NCBI RefSeq assembly: GCF_000203915.1
Contig: NC_008392.1
Location: 1,054,001 to 1,118,000 of the forward strand
Source: Burkholderia ambifaria AMMD
GTDB lineage: Bacteria > Pseudomonadota > Gammaproteobacteria > Burkholderiales > Burkholderiaceae
Reading direction: 5' to 3'
Length of the DNA: 64,000 nucleotides
The stretch's first letter is position 1; the number at the start of each line of letters is the position of its first letter. The position numbers and the translations under genes are program-made. Of this stretch, positions 8,566 through 18,976 are shown piece after piece. The notes below the pieces were generated by a model, which was not told where the DNA came from, ran no database searches, and saw nothing but the letters and a program-made list of their open reading frames with translations.

Positions 8566-8823
8566 GCACGCGACCGTTCAAGGACGATTGATCGTTTTCA
8601 TGTCCCGCTGTTGATTTCGTCCGCATGCAGCACACCCTGTTGGAGGACGGCCTGGCGGAGTACGTCGACCAGCGGCTGCAAGTGCATGCCACACCTGCCT
8701 CCCAGGCGCCCAGCGTCGATCTCGGCATGGCCAGGCCCGCACGGCCAATACGTCCAGGCGAACTCAGACGACACGGATCACGCCGTCATCGCCGATGCGC
8801 TACCACGGCGATCAATACACAAC

Positions 8824-11800
8824 TCATGCGAGCGGAAGTGCCTCCTTGCGGTCCGGTGATGACGCAAGATTGCGCATCTCAATCAAGGCTTCATGGCGGC
8901 GCTTGGCATGAGTTGCCATCGCAGTAGCCTTAACCGATCCGAAGCCACGAATTTCCTGCGGCAGGCTGGCAAACGCAGCAGCGCGTTCGATTCCAGCCGC
9001 GGCCAACGTGGTACACACCGACTCTATGTCAGCAAAGAACTCGCTCACCAACTGGCGCTCGACACGCCGCTCGCGGGTGTAGCCGAAGACGTCCAGTGGC
9101 GTACCGCGCAGCTTGCGCATGCGTGCCAGCGTGTTCATCGCACTGAGAATCCAGGGGCCGAACTTACGCTTGCGCGGCCGCCCAGTAGCAGGATCGATCC
9201 GGGAGAACAAGGGCGGCGCCAGCCACAGCGACATCTTGCCTATCTCTGAAAACTGACTTGCAAGCGAAGCTTTGAACTCGTCCGACCCGTACAGGCGCGC
9301 GACTTCGTATTCATCCTTGTAAGCCATCAGGCGGTAGGCGCTGACAGCCACTGCGGTGGCAAACACCTCGCTGCCGGGCCGCACGCGTTGCTCCGCACTG
9401 CGCGCGCGGACAACCAAAGCACTGTAGCGGTGCGCATACGCGGCGTTCTGGTAGGCGGTCAGATCTGCCACATGTTGCTTGATCACCTCTTCGAGCGTCT
9501 GGGAGCCAGACTGCTTGGCGCCTTGATCGCTGACAGCGTCCAGTGCGTGCGGATGCACCGCGAGAATGCGGCCCCACGTGAAAGCACGCTTATTCAGATC
9601 AACGGCCGCACCATTGAGCTCGATCGCTCGTTCAATGGCTTCACGCGACAGTGGCAGCAGCGCCTTTTGCCATGCATAGCCAAGCATCATCGTATGGGTC
9701 GGCAGCGTGTCGCCGAACACCTTCTGAGCCGCGTCGCTGGCATCCAGGCTATGAAATCGATCGGCACGACACCGTTGCTGCACCCGCTCGAGCATAAGAG
9801 GCGTGGGCACGCTCGCGTCGCGTTGATGCACTAAGTCCGCAGTTGGCGTTGCACCCAGATTGACGACTGCGCAGCTGCGCCCGTCAGACATCTTGCCCAG
9901 CGTTTCGGCAGCCGAGGAGACGACAAGATCGGCGCCCAGTAGCAAGTCCACCGAGGCTTCACTGATGCGCGCCGCATGGATGTCGTCGGGCGAAGGGGCA
10001 ATGCGTACCTGGCTCACTACGGCGCCATTCTTTTGAGCCAAGCCGGTGAAATCGAGCACCGTCATGCCCTTGCCTTCGAGGTGTGCCGCGCCGCCGATGA
10101 GGGCTCCCATCGTCAGCACACCGGTACCACCTATTCCGGCGACATAGACGTTGAACGGGGCGGTGATGGTCGGGACAGTAGGCGATTGCAGGCCATTGCC
10201 CAGTTCAGCCTCAAGGGCGTTCAACCGGGCACCATCTGGTTTGCGCAGCTTCGCTCCCTCGATCTCGACAAAGCTCGGGCAGAAGCCCTTCAGGCAGGAA
10301 AAATCCTTGTTGCAAGCGCTCTGATTGATCTTGCGCTTGCGCCCGTAAGGCGTGGCCAGTGGCTCCACCGAAATGCAGTTGGACTGTACCGAGCAGTCGC
10401 CACATCCTTCGCAGACGCGGTGGTTAATGAACACGCGCCGATTCGGGTCTGACATCGTGCCGCGCTTGCGGCGCCTGCGCTTCTCGGCCGCGCAGGTTTG
10501 TTCGTAGACGATGGCAGTCACGCCCGGGATATCGCGAAACGTGCGCTGCACCGCATCCAATTCCTCGCGGTGGTGAACGGCCACGCCATCAGCCAGTTCC
10601 TTGTTTCCCGTCCAGCGCATGGGGTCATCAGAGACCATCGCAATGCGGGCCACGCCTTCGGCGTGCAACTGGCGCGTGATGCGCGCGGGATCAATGACAC
10701 CCTCCGCAGGCTGACCACCTGTCATGGCCACCGCGTCGTTGTAGAGGATCTTGTACGTGATGTTCGTCTTCGCGGCCACGGCGGCGCGGATGGCCAGCAG
10801 CCCGGAATGCTGGTACGTGCCGTCGCCGAGGTTTTGAAAGGTGTGCTTCGTGGTCGAAAACGGCGCCGCACCGACCCATTGCAGACCCTCGCCGCCCATC
10901 TGCGAGAACGTGTGCGTCTTCAGCCATGGCTGCTGCAGCGCCATCACGTGGCAGCCGATGCCCCCTCCGCTGATTGAGCCGTCAGGTGTGCGTGTGGAAG
11001 TGTTGTGCGGGCAGCCCGAGCAGAAGTACGGCTTGCGAACGGGGATCACGCCAGAAGGCAGCGCCTTCTGCGGTGTCTGCAGTGCCGCCAGGCGATTGGT
11101 CAGAATCGGCGCTTCGATGCCAACAGCCTCGATACGCATCACCAGCACTCGCGCCAGCAGCCGCGGATCGAACTCCGACACCTCTGGCAGAAGCTGAGCA
11201 CCGCGTTCGGTGGTCTTTCCCGTCACGCGGGGGCGTCGCGCCGCGGGACAGTGGTACAGCGCGTCCTTGATCTGCGCTTCGACGACCGAGCGCTTCTCCT
11301 CGACGACCAGCACCTCGTCGTGCCCTTCGGCGAAAGCGAGCGCGCCTTCGGTCTCCAGTGGCCAGCTCATCGCCACCTTGTACACCGAGATGCCCAGTTG
11401 CTCAAGATCACGCCGCGAGAGTCCCAAGTCAGCCGCCGCCTGCATAACGTCTTGATGGGCCTTGCCGACGGTGATGATGCCCAGACGGCGCTGGGGAGCG
11501 GCCACCACGATGCGGTCCAGCATGTTGGCGCGAGCCCACGCCCTCGCAGCGGGCAACCGCTCCTCGATCAACCGACGCTCCAACTCGGCACGCTGTGCAG
11601 GCCACTGAAGGGAAGGGTCCCAGTTGAGACCGTGCGGCGGCATGAGGAAATCCTGAGGTATCTTGAAGCGGGGCAGCGGTCCGAGTTCGAACGATGCCGC
11701 CGTCTCGACAACCTCAGCGATTGTCTTGAGCCCTACCCATAGACCGGAGAAACGGGACAGTGCCAAGCCAGACAAACCAAGCTCGATGACCTCGCGCACG

Positions 11801-12330
11801 TTGGCAGGCTGGAGAACAGGGATAGATGCGGATTGGAAGATGCCGTCCGTCTGGTGCGGGTACATCGATGACTGTGCCGCATGGTCATCGCCGGAAACCG
11901 CCAGCACGCCACCGAGCTTGGACGTTCCAAGCACATTGCCAGTACGCAGCACGTCGCCGCTGCGGTCCACACCTGGACCCTTGCCGTACCAGATGCCGAA
12001 GACACCGTCCACGCGTGCCTGACCAAAGGCCCGGTGCATTTGCGCACCCCACAGCGCCGTGGCAGCCAGGTCTTCGTTGAGGCCAGGCTGAAACACGATG
12101 TCGTGCGCAGCAAGCTGCTGGGAAGCCTTCCACAGTTGTTGGTCATAGGCGCCTAGTGGCGAACCCCGGTAGCCCGAAATAAGGCCGGCCGTGCTAAGAC
12201 CGTGAGCCTCGTCCCACTGCCTTTGCAACATCGGCAGGCGAACCAAGGCTTCAATGCCGGTCAGGAGGATTCGGCCATCGGAACGGCTGTACTTGGCATC
12301 GGCAGTGAAGGAGGTATCAATGGCACCCAT
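8824..12330 (-). CDS. Indolepyruvate ferredoxin oxidoreductase family protein (fused alpha/beta subunits)
   Basis: A 1168-residue fused 2-oxoacid:ferredoxin oxidoreductase. Order: TPP-pyrimidine domain (from about residue 20, GLISGYRGSPLGAYD), domain II, TPP-diphosphate domain with CSGCPHNTSTRTPDGS and GGGIGCHVM (about 435-460), two cysteine clusters for 4Fe-4S centres (VCEGCGDCSVQSNC and CNKDFSCLKGFC, about 640-690), and the gamma-type domain beginning IGGTGVLTMG (about 730). Such enzymes oxidatively decarboxylate aryl pyruvates such as indolepyruvate to acyl-CoA. The length is normal for the fused proteobacterial form. It is divergent from an Lrp/AsnC gene 149 bp away, so amino-acid-responsive control is likely (inference). 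Confidence 0.92.
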   Translation of the reverse strand: MGAIDTSFTADAKYSRSDGRILLTGIEALVRLPMLQRQWDEAHGLSTAGLISGYRGSPLGAYDQQLWKASQQLAAHDIVFQPGLNEDLAATALWGAQMHRAFGQARVDGVFGIWYGKGPGVDRSGDVLRTGNVLGTSKLGGVLAVSGDDHAAQSSMYPHQTDGIFQSASIPVLQPANVREVIELGLSGLALSRFSGLWVGLKTIAEVVETAASFELGPLPRFKIPQDFLMPPHGLNWDPSLQWPAQRAELERRLIEERLPAARAWARANMLDRIVVAAPQRRLGIITVGKAHQDVMQAAADLGLSRRDLEQLGISVYKVAMSWPLETEGALAFAEGHDEVLVVEEKRSVVEAQIKDALYHCPAARRPRVTGKTTERGAQLLPEVSEFDPRLLARVLVMRIEAVGIEAPILTNRLAALQTPQKALPSGVIPVRKPYFCSGCPHNTSTRTPDGSISGGGIGCHVMALQQPWLKTHTFSQMGGEGLQWVGAAPFSTTKHTFQNLGDGTYQHSGLLAIRAAVAAKTNITYKILYNDAVAMTGGQPAEGVIDPARITRQLHAEGVARIAMVSDDPMRWTGNKELADGVAVHHREELDAVQRTFRDIPGVTAIVYEQTCAAEKRRRRKRGTMSDPNRRVFINHRVCEGCGDCSVQSNCISVEPLATPYGRKRKINQSACNKDFSCLKGFCPSFVEIEGAKLRKPDGARLNALEAELGNGLQSPTVPTITAPFNVYVAGIGGTGVLTMGALIGGAAHLEGKGMTVLDFTGLAQKNGAVVSQVRIAPSPDDIHAARISEASVDLLLGADLVVSSAAETLGKMSDGRSCAVVNLGATPTADLVHQRDASVPTPLMLERVQQRCRADRFHSLDASDAAQKVFGDTLPTHTMMLGYAWQKALLPLSREAIERAIELNGAAVDLNKRAFTWGRILAVHPHALDAVSDQGAKQSGSQTLEEVIKQHVADLTAYQNAAYAHRYSALVVRARSAEQRVRPGSEVFATAVAVSAYRLMAYKDEYEVARLYGSDEFKASLASQFSEIGKMSLWLAPPLFSRIDPATGRPRKRKFGPWILSAMNTLARMRKLRGTPLDVFGYTRERRVERQLVSEFFADIESVCTTLAAAGIERAAAFASLPQEIRGFGSVKATAMATHAKRRHEALIEMRNLASSPDRKEALPLA

Positions 12331-12443
12331 GTTCCGCTCTTTAGGCTAGGTAACTGTCTATGGGTGGAAATTCTCGTTCTAGCGGCGAAAGCAATGGCGC
12401 TAAAATCAGCCTAGGAGAACCCTCATTTTTGGATCAGATGACC

Positions 12444-12449
12444 TATAAT
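12444..12449 (+). promoter_or_regulatory. Consensus -10 element for the Lrp gene
   Basis: A perfect TATAAT lies 30 bp upstream of ATG 12480. No good -35 hexamer is visible at 16-18 bp, which suggests an activator-dependent or autoregulated promoter. Confidence 0.4.
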
Positions 12450-12479
12450 TTTGTCGCGCAATCATCCACTTGACCCAAC

Positions 12480-12944
12480 ATGGACGAACTTGACAATTTC
12501 GACCTCGGAATCCTGCGCGAGCTCGCCAGTGATGGACGACTCAGCGGACGAGAACTCGCGGAGCGCATAGGCCTGTCGTTGACGCCGACAGTACGTAGGC
12601 TGCGCAGGCTTGAAGAAGAAAATTACATCGAGGGGTATGGTGCCCATTTGAACGAGCAGCGACTAGTGGGCTCGATTAGCGTCTTCGTGTCCGTCACGCT
12701 GGAGAAGCAATCAGAGGCGGTTATCGCGAGGTTCGAGAGCGTCGTCGCACAGTGCCCCGAAGTGATGAGCTGCTTTTTGATGAGCGGCGATGCCGACTAC
12801 AACCTGCGCGTGGTCGTAAAGGATCTAGTGGCCTACCACGATTTCCTCACCCGTACCTTGACGCGCATTCCTGGTGTCGCGCATATCAGGTCCAGCTTCG
12901 CCCTTAGAACGGTACTGATGCGCCCTGCGCCGCTGCTAAAGTAG
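12480..12944 (+). CDS. Lrp/AsnC-family transcriptional regulator
   Basis: A 154-residue Lrp/AsnC protein. An N-terminal HTH (residues 5-50, LDNFDLGILRELASDGRLSG, then RIGLSLTPTVRRLRRLEEE) is joined to a C-terminal RAM ligand-binding domain with VMSCFLMSGDADYNLRVVVKD. The ribosome site is poor and the transcript leader is probably short, given TATAAT at 12444. It is divergent from the indolepyruvate oxidoreductase gene, an arrangement typical of a local regulator sensing an aromatic or branched-chain amino acid (inference). Confidence 0.92.
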   Translation: MDELDNFDLGILRELASDGRLSGRELAERIGLSLTPTVRRLRRLEEENYIEGYGAHLNEQRLVGSISVFVSVTLEKQSEAVIARFESVVAQCPEVMSCFLMSGDADYNLRVVVKDLVAYHDFLTRTLTRIPGVAHIRSSFALRTVLMRPAPLLK

Positions 12945-13192
12945 CTGCGCGGCACTTGCCGCGCGCCCGAGCAACTGCGGCTCCGATAGATTGCTCATCG
13001 TCGCGCTTTACAATTCCAGCTTGGCCTGCGGATCAAAACGCCGGCGACGCAATTCGCATTCGAAGCCTGTCACCAGACGTGACTTCAGATCGTTGCAGTG
13101 CTCTGTCATTGCATCCACTTCCTCGTTCAAGTGGACGCAATCGTCGCCGCTCTAGCCTCGCAGGTACAGGGGGGATCGTCGATCGCTTACTC

Positions 13193-14449
13193 TTATCGTG
13201 AGGACATCGACTCGAGTGCACGAGCGAAGTCCGCGATCAGGTCCGTGACTTCCTCCAACCCAACGGAGACTCGAACGAGACCATCCGGAATGTCCATCTC
13301 CTTGCGCTTCGCAGGCCCGGCCTCCCAGAAGATCGTCGATGCCACCGGAATGACAAGTGTTCGAGTGTCGCCCAATCCGGTCGCCTTGATCGGGATCTGC
13401 AATGCATTGAGGAAGGCGTTTGTGCTGCCGGCGTCGCGTAGTTCAAACGACATCAGCCACGCATTCGCGCTAAAGAGCGCTGCGGCACGTGCATGTTGAG
13501 GATGGTCTGGTAATCCGGGATAGTTCACTCTTGCAATCGCAGGGTGCGACGAGAGATATTCGGCGAGCGCCTGCGCACTTTCGCTACTTTGACGGATTCG
13601 CAGCGCCAACGTTTCCATACCGATCGAAATCAGGTTTGCATGCTCCGACGACAGGGCTGCGCCCATGTCGCGGAGTGCCTTCTTGCGGATCTGGCGCAAT
13701 CCCTGTTGCTGCGGCGGCGCGCTGCGATACTCGTGAGCGATATTGACGTAGCTGCTCCAATCGAATTGCCCTGGATCCGTTACGGCCCCTCCCAGGGCCG
13801 TGCCGTGGCCTGAAAGGGTTTTACTCAGCGAGTTGATCACAAGGCTGGCTCCCACACTTGCGGGTTTGAATAGCGCGGGCGATGTAATGGTATTGTCGAC
13901 GACGTAGATGAGCCCGTGTTTCGCGCATAGCATCCCGATGCCGGGTAAGTCCGCGATTTGCGTTCCCGGATTGGCGATCGTTTCGACGAAAACCATCTTC
14001 GTCGCAGGCGTGATCGCATCGGCCAATGCATGGGTAGATGTCATATCCACCATGGACACGGAAATTCCCAGCTGCTGTAACGTTCCGAGCAGGCTATTCG
14101 TGTTGCCAAATATATGGCGACTTGCAACAAGGTGGTCACCCGCACGAAGTAGCGTCATAAACACCGCGGCGATCGCGGCCATGCCGGTGGCAAAGCACAC
14201 GGTTCCTACGCCACCTTCGAGTTCATTGATCTTGGCTTCGAGCAGGGCGGTGGTCGGTGTGCCCTGACGCGAGTAGTTGAAGCTGCCTTTCTTCGTGCCT
14301 TGAAAAATGCCGATCAGATCCTCGACGTTTTCGAAGCCATACTGAGCTGACGTATGAACCGGCGCCCTCAGCGCGCCGTGCTCCATACCGATTCGGCGAT
14401 CTCGATGGACGATGGTGGTAGTGAGCCCACCTTTTTTCGCAGTATTCAT
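13193..14449 (-). CDS. PLP-dependent Cys/Met metabolism enzyme (cystathionine gamma-synthase/lyase family)
   Basis: A 418-residue fold-type I PLP enzyme of the gamma family. The PLP lysine is Lys210 in INSLSKTLSGHG. Phosphate and substrate motifs are YSRQGTPTT (59-67) and FATGMAAI (86-93), and the PLP-pyridine aspartate lies in VVDNT (183-187). The family includes cystathionine gamma-synthase, O-acylhomoserine sulfhydrylase and methionine gamma-lyase, and sequence alone does not separate them here. It is the last gene of the minus-strand run CysK, EamA transporter, glutathione reductase, this enzyme, 58 bp after glutathione reductase. That context points to sulfur amino acid or thiol metabolism. 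Confidence 0.88.
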   Translation of the reverse strand: MNTAKKGGLTTTIVHRDRRIGMEHGALRAPVHTSAQYGFENVEDLIGIFQGTKKGSFNYSRQGTPTTALLEAKINELEGGVGTVCFATGMAAIAAVFMTLLRAGDHLVASRHIFGNTNSLLGTLQQLGISVSMVDMTSTHALADAITPATKMVFVETIANPGTQIADLPGIGMLCAKHGLIYVVDNTITSPALFKPASVGASLVINSLSKTLSGHGTALGGAVTDPGQFDWSSYVNIAHEYRSAPPQQQGLRQIRKKALRDMGAALSSEHANLISIGMETLALRIRQSSESAQALAEYLSSHPAIARVNYPGLPDHPQHARAAALFSANAWLMSFELRDAGSTNAFLNALQIPIKATGLGDTRTLVIPVASTIFWEAGPAKRKEMDIPDGLVRVSVGLEEVTDLIADFARALESMSSR

Positions 14450-14507
14450 CCAAGTCCTTTGGCTATTGATTGGGAGGGGTCGTGCTGATGTTGCGGGTCA
14501 CGCGGCT

Positions 14508-15857
14508 CTAACGCATCGTCACGAACTCTTCCGCAGCGGTTGGATGAATGGCCACCGTGTTATCGAAATCTCGCTTCGTCGCCCCCATCTTCAATGCGAC
14601 CGCGAAACCTTGAAGAATTTCGTCCATACCTGACCCGATACCATGTATACCGACGATTCTCTCATCCGGGCCCACGCATACGAGCTTCATGCGAGCCGGT
14701 TGTCGGTGCCGGGTTACAGCTGAATACATCGAGGTGAAGGTAGCCTGATAGACCTTGACTCCATCATCGCCGTACTTCATCCGTGCCTCGGGCTCGGTTA
14801 GCCCCACGGTGCCGATCGGCGGATGGCTAAATACCACTGTGGGTACGTTGTTGTAGTCGAGATGTTCGTGCGGCTTGTTGTTGAACAAGCGTTCCGACAG
14901 GCGCCGCCCAGCGGCCACGGCGACCGGCGTGAGGTCGAGGAGCCCAGTGATGTCGCCGACTGCATAGATGCCGGGGACGGTGGTGTTCTGATATTTGTCG
15001 ACGATCACGTAACCGCGGTCGTCGATAGCGACGCCTGTCGCCCGTATATTCAGGTCATCGGTATGGGGCTCGCGTCCGATCGCCCAGACGATGCAATCCG
15101 CGATGTAGCTTTCACCACCTTCAAGCTGCAGCGTCAAGCTTCCGTCCGGGTTTTTGTGGATCGCTTTCGGGATCGCATGTGTATGCAGCGTCGGCCCGTC
15201 AGACTTCATCACTTCCACCAGGGTGTCGGAGAGCAATGGATCGAGGTGGCGCATGGGTGTATTTTTTCTCACAAACAGATGTGTCTGCGAGCCGAGCGCA
15301 TTGAGCACGCCGGCTAGTTCCACCGCGATGTAGCCACCACCGATAATGGCTGTGCGGGCAGGCATTTCTCGTAATGCGAAAAAACCGTCCGAATCGATGC
15401 CGTGTTCCGCGCCGGGGATGTCAGGGCGCGATGGTCGACAACCCGTTGCGATGAGAATGTGATCGGCGGTCATTCGCTCGCCATCGACTTCGACGACCCG
15501 TGTATCGACGAATCGGCCGAAGCCTGCGATCACATCGACCTTATTCCGGTCCAAACTGGTTTCATAGGACGCGTGGATGCGATCGATATACGCGCTCCGG
15601 TTTTTCACCAGGGTCGCCCAGTCGAATCGCTCTATTTCGGCATTGAATCCGTAGTCGGAACTATAGTGGCGGATCGCATCCGCGATATGCGCCGCGTACC
15701 ACATGACTTTCTTGGGAACACAACCCACGTTGACGCAGGTGCCACCGATTTCTTTCGCCTCGATCAGCGCGCATTTCTTTCCATGCATGGCAGCGCGGTT
15801 GACGGAGGCAATGCCGCCGCTTCCGCCACCGATCGCGATGTAGTCGTAACGCTTCAT
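14508..15857 (-). CDS. gor: Glutathione-disulfide reductase
   Basis: A 449-residue FAD-dependent disulfide reductase that reduces glutathione disulfide with NADPH. FAD motif GGGSGGIAS is at 10-18, redox cysteines are Cys41 and Cys46 in [13 protein letters not shown], a second nucleotide motif is IGGGYIAVE, and the C-terminal HPTAAEE carries His438 and Glu443 of the partner subunit. Length and motifs match bacterial Gor. The related trypanothione/mycothione branches are less likely. It overlaps the EamA transporter stop by 4 bp and lies in the thiol operon with cysK, so it probably maintains the thiol pool there. Confidence 0.88.
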   Translation of the reverse strand: MKRYDYIAIGGGSGGIASVNRAAMHGKKCALIEAKEIGGTCVNVGCVPKKVMWYAAHIADAIRHYSSDYGFNAEIERFDWATLVKNRSAYIDRIHASYETSLDRNKVDVIAGFGRFVDTRVVEVDGERMTADHILIATGCRPSRPDIPGAEHGIDSDGFFALREMPARTAIIGGGYIAVELAGVLNALGSQTHLFVRKNTPMRHLDPLLSDTLVEVMKSDGPTLHTHAIPKAIHKNPDGSLTLQLEGGESYIADCIVWAIGREPHTDDLNIRATGVAIDDRGYVIVDKYQNTTVPGIYAVGDITGLLDLTPVAVAAGRRLSERLFNNKPHEHLDYNNVPTVVFSHPPIGTVGLTEPEARMKYGDDGVKVYQATFTSMYSAVTRHRQPARMKLVCVGPDERIVGIHGIGSGMDEILQGFAVALKMGATKRDFDNTVAIHPTAAEEFVTMR

Positions 15858-16762
15858 ATGGAGTTTCTCCTTATCGACGGCTTTGTGGTAGCACGGGTCG
15901 TCCTCATCGTCAGCATGACGCCGAGTAGCACGACGACTGCCGCCACCGCGCTATGCACCGGCAGCGCTTCACCCAGAACGACAACGCCGAGGACGGCGCT
16001 CAGCACCGGAACCGAAAGCTGCACCGTGCCGGCGATGATGGCGGGCGTGCGAACCCGGACCCAGTACCACATCACATATCCGAGCCCCGAAGTGACGGCG
16101 CCAGAAATCGCGGCGTACGTCAGTCCTTCTGTACTGGTTCGAAGATCATGTCGACACACCCATAGCAGGACGACGGCCAGCGGCAGTGCCAGCAGGAAGC
16201 TATTTGCCGTCCCAACGATGGATGAGCTGTTCGAGCGACCAATGAGAGAAAATGCCCCCCAAGCAATTCCCGCCCCGAGCATGAGTGCCGAGTAGCGCAA
16301 TGGTGGTGCGGAATGGGAGGGCGCGAGAAAGATGAAAAGACCTGTCACCGCCAGCGCAACACCCAATAGACTGGTTTTTTCGCCTTTGACGTATCCAAAG
16401 CCGAGCATCATCAATTGTGCCGAAACGAACAGGATCAATGCGCCGGCGCCCGTATCGATACCGCGATAGGCGAAGGAGAAGGCTGCAACGTAGATGAACA
16501 ACAAGGTGCCGGACAACACACCATGTACAGACACGGTTGGTCGTTTCCCGGTGACGTACACGATGAGCGTTAGTGTCGCCGCGCCCGTTGCGAGCCTTAC
16601 AGCTGTGAACGTGGCCGGATCAAGGGGCGTTTTCTGTAAGGCCATTCGCGTGAGAAGTGAATTTCCCGAAAACGCAAGCATTGCGATGGCCGTCACGCCC
16701 GCCAGCCACCAGGATGCCCGCGTGCTGGTGGTATTGACGGACCGAATTTCCATTTCCTCCAC
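15854..16762 (-). CDS. EamA/DMT-family transporter
   Basis: A 302-residue inner-membrane protein with about ten hydrophobic segments in two EamA repeats, of the drug/metabolite transporter superfamily. Several members export cysteine, O-acetylserine or other amino acids. Here the gene lies between cysK (55 bp upstream) and gor (4-bp overlap), so export of cysteine or a precursor is a reasonable guess (inference). The frame starts at ATG 16762 with GAGG upstream (GTGGAGGAAATGGAA); a second ATG two codons downstream is also possible. Confidence 0.85.
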   Translation of the reverse strand: MEEMEIRSVNTTSTRASWWLAGVTAIAMLAFSGNSLLTRMALQKTPLDPATFTAVRLATGAATLTLIVYVTGKRPTVSVHGVLSGTLLFIYVAAFSFAYRGIDTGAGALILFVSAQLMMLGFGYVKGEKTSLLGVALAVTGLFIFLAPSHSAPPLRYSALMLGAGIAWGAFSLIGRSNSSSIVGTANSFLLALPLAVVLLWVCRHDLRTSTEGLTYAAISGAVTSGLGYVMWYWVRVRTPAIIAGTVQLSVPVLSAVLGVVVLGEALPVHSAVAAVVVLLGVMLTMRTTRATTKPSIRRNSI

Positions 16763-16817
16763 GTTGTCTGCTCCTGGTATCAGATGTTCATATCGCTGAC
16801 AAAAATAGGAAAGCTAT

Positions 16818-17735
16818 CTAAATAGGAAGGAAACCTTCCACGGAAAGATAGCGTTCGCCGGTATCGTAGGCGAATCCGAGCACGCGAGCGCCGCTGCGCA
16901 ACTCGGGTAGCTGATGCGCAATCGCCGCTAGCGTGGCACCGGACGAGATGCCGATCAGCAAGCCTTCGTCACGTGCGGCTCGACGTGCGTAATCGCGAGC
17001 TGGACCGTCGTCGATTTGAATGACGCCGTCCAGCAAGCTGGTGTCAAGATTCCCGGGTACGAAACCCGGCGCAAGACCTTGAAGCGTGTGGGGAGCAGGG
17101 CGGCCGCCGGAGAGTACGGGCGAGGCCGACGGCTCCACGGCAAATACCCTCAGATTCGGGAATCGCGCTTTGAGTACTTTGGCCACACCGGTCAAATGTC
17201 CGCCGGTGCCGACTCCCGTGATGAGGGCGTCCAGCCCATCGGGAAAGTCATTGAGTACTTCCTGCGCGGTAGTGGCCTCATGTGCCGCGACGTTGACAGG
17301 ATTCTCGAACTGTTGCGGCATCCAGGCGCCGGGCGTCTCTTCGGCGAGTTCGCGTGCGCGATCGATGGCACCTTTCATGCCCAATTCCCTGGGCGTGAGA
17401 TCGAAGGTTGCGCCGTATGCCAGCATGAGGCGGCGGCGTTCGATGGACATGCTTTCCGGCATCACGAGAACCAGCTTGTAACCTTTGACGGCGGCAACCA
17501 CCGCCAGTCCCACCCCGGTGTTGCCACTGGTGGGTTCGATGATGGTGCCGCCCGGTCTGAGCTTCCCGGATCTTTCCGCCTCCTCGATCATCGCGAGCGC
17601 AATTCGATCTTTAATGGAGCCACCCGGATTGCCGCGCTCGGACTTGATCCATACGTTGGCGTCTGCGCCAAACAGGCGATTCATGCGGATGATCGGGGTA
17701 TTGCCAATAGTCTGCAGGACGTTGTCGAATTTCAT
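16818..17735 (-). CDS. cysK: Cysteine synthase (O-acetylserine sulfhydrylase)
   Basis: A 305-residue fold-type II PLP enzyme that makes cysteine from O-acetylserine and sulfide. The PLP lysine is Lys42 in [12 protein letters not shown], the substrate loop TSGNTG is at 69-74, and a glycine-rich phosphate loop [10 protein letters not shown] is present. Length and motifs match CysK rather than cystathionine beta-synthase, as there is no CBS domain. It is the first gene of the cysK-EamA-gor-gamma-family operon. It follows the alcohol dehydrogenase gene by 50 bp, so the transcript may begin further upstream. Confidence 0.88.
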   Translation of the reverse strand: MKFDNVLQTIGNTPIIRMNRLFGADANVWIKSERGNPGGSIKDRIALAMIEEAERSGKLRPGGTIIEPTSGNTGVGLAVVAAVKGYKLVLVMPESMSIERRRLMLAYGATFDLTPRELGMKGAIDRARELAEETPGAWMPQQFENPVNVAAHEATTAQEVLNDFPDGLDALITGVGTGGHLTGVAKVLKARFPNLRVFAVEPSASPVLSGGRPAPHTLQGLAPGFVPGNLDTSLLDGVIQIDDGPARDYARRAARDEGLLIGISSGATLAAIAHQLPELRSGARVLGFAYDTGERYLSVEGFLPI

Positions 17736-17785
17736 GATGTCTGGAAGGCGAAAGATGAGTGGTTACACGTGAAGCAGATCCGGCA

Positions 17786-18817
17786 TCACTTGCGGTGTGC
17801 ACTCGTTGTCAAGACCATGCGAAACTTGACGTCGCCCGATTTCATCCGGCGGTATGCGTCATTGGCCTGTTCCAGCGGCATGACCTCGATCTTCGGACGA
17901 ACACCAGCCAGCACGCTAAACGCAAGCGTCGACTCATTTTCGTACGGCGTGCCGGTGATGGAGCCGAGCATGCTTCGCTCGCCCACGACCATTTGGCCGG
18001 TCGAAACAGGCAACGGATCCTTGCCGGCGCCCAGTAGTACCAACCGTCCTTGTGGTGCGAGGCCGGCCATCAGCGCCGACACGGTGCCCGGATGAGCGAT
18101 CGTGGTCAAAATGGCCTGCGCGCCGCCCATGCTGCCGAGCTTGGCCACTGCATCTTCCTGCTCGGTGTCGATGTAGATGTGTGCGCCGAGCGCCAGCGCG
18201 TCATCGGCAATGTCGTTGCCTCGTCCGACAGCGACGACTCGGAAGCCCATGCGGCGTGCGTATTGCAGCGCCATATGTCCCAAGCCGCCGATACCCAGGA
18301 CGACGACGGTGTCGCCAGCTTGGGCACCGCACTTCTTCAGCGCGTTGAACGTGGCGATCCCGGCGCAGAGAATCGGCGCCGCTTCCTCGGCATCGAGTTC
18401 GTCCGGAATAGAAACCAGCCCGGTAGCGCGGGCCAGCATCATTTCGGCATACCCACCGTCGGATGTTGCACCGACGAAGGGTTGATTCTGGCAGAGCTGA
18501 AAGTGTCCCTTTCGGCACTGGACACATTCGTTGCAATGTCCACCCAGGCGACCAACCCCCACGCGCTGACCCACCTTCCAGATGGAGGGAACATGCGTGC
18601 CGAGCGCGGCGATGCGTCCGACCACCTCGTGACCGGGCACACGCGGAGGTTGTACTTCCGTACTGGCGCCTTCGACGTCGCCGACGTCGGCGCCGCAGAT
18701 GCCGCAGGCTTCTACTTCGATCAGCACTTCGCCGGTGCCCGGCGTCGGTGTCGGACGTTCCACTAGTTCAAGGAAGCCGGGGCGCGTTATTTGCATCGCA
18801 CGGTAGACGGTTTTCAT
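17786..18817 (-). CDS. Zinc-dependent alcohol dehydrogenase family protein
   Basis: A 343-residue medium-chain dehydrogenase. Catalytic zinc ligands are Cys41 (ACGICGAD) and His63 (PGHE). The structural-zinc cysteines at 95, 98, 101 and 109 are all present in CNECVQCRKGHFQLC, and the nucleotide motif is VLGIGGLGHMALQYA. The frame is open to 18901, but ATG 18817 has AGGAG nine bases upstream and starts the usual MKTVYRAMQI sequence. The family oxidises primary or secondary alcohols or reduces aldehydes. It lies between the redox operon and cysK on the same strand. Confidence 0.88.
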   Translation of the reverse strand: MKTVYRAMQITRPGFLELVERPTPTPGTGEVLIEVEACGICGADVGDVEGASTEVQPPRVPGHEVVGRIAALGTHVPSIWKVGQRVGVGRLGGHCNECVQCRKGHFQLCQNQPFVGATSDGGYAEMMLARATGLVSIPDELDAEEAAPILCAGIATFNALKKCGAQAGDTVVVLGIGGLGHMALQYARRMGFRVVAVGRGNDIADDALALGAHIYIDTEQEDAVAKLGSMGGAQAILTTIAHPGTVSALMAGLAPQGRLVLLGAGKDPLPVSTGQMVVGERSMLGSITGTPYENESTLAFSVLAGVRPKIEVMPLEQANDAYRRMKSGDVKFRMVLTTSAHRK

Positions 18818-18976
18818 GATCGTTGCTCCTGGTGTGGTCGAAAGGTATGAAGGCATTAGCGCACTGGCAAGGCCAGACGCCGGGTGTGGGGCGTCGACCA
18901 TGCTCGATCGAAGTCGGACATTCGGGCCTGGTTCGAAGCAGGTCCGCGAGCTGCGTGCTCCGCGCGGCTCAAGTTC

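Noticed and set aside
17736..17785. Riboswitch upstream of cysK
   Set aside because: Only 50 bp separate it from the upstream gene; too short for a SAM- or cobalamin-type riboswitch.
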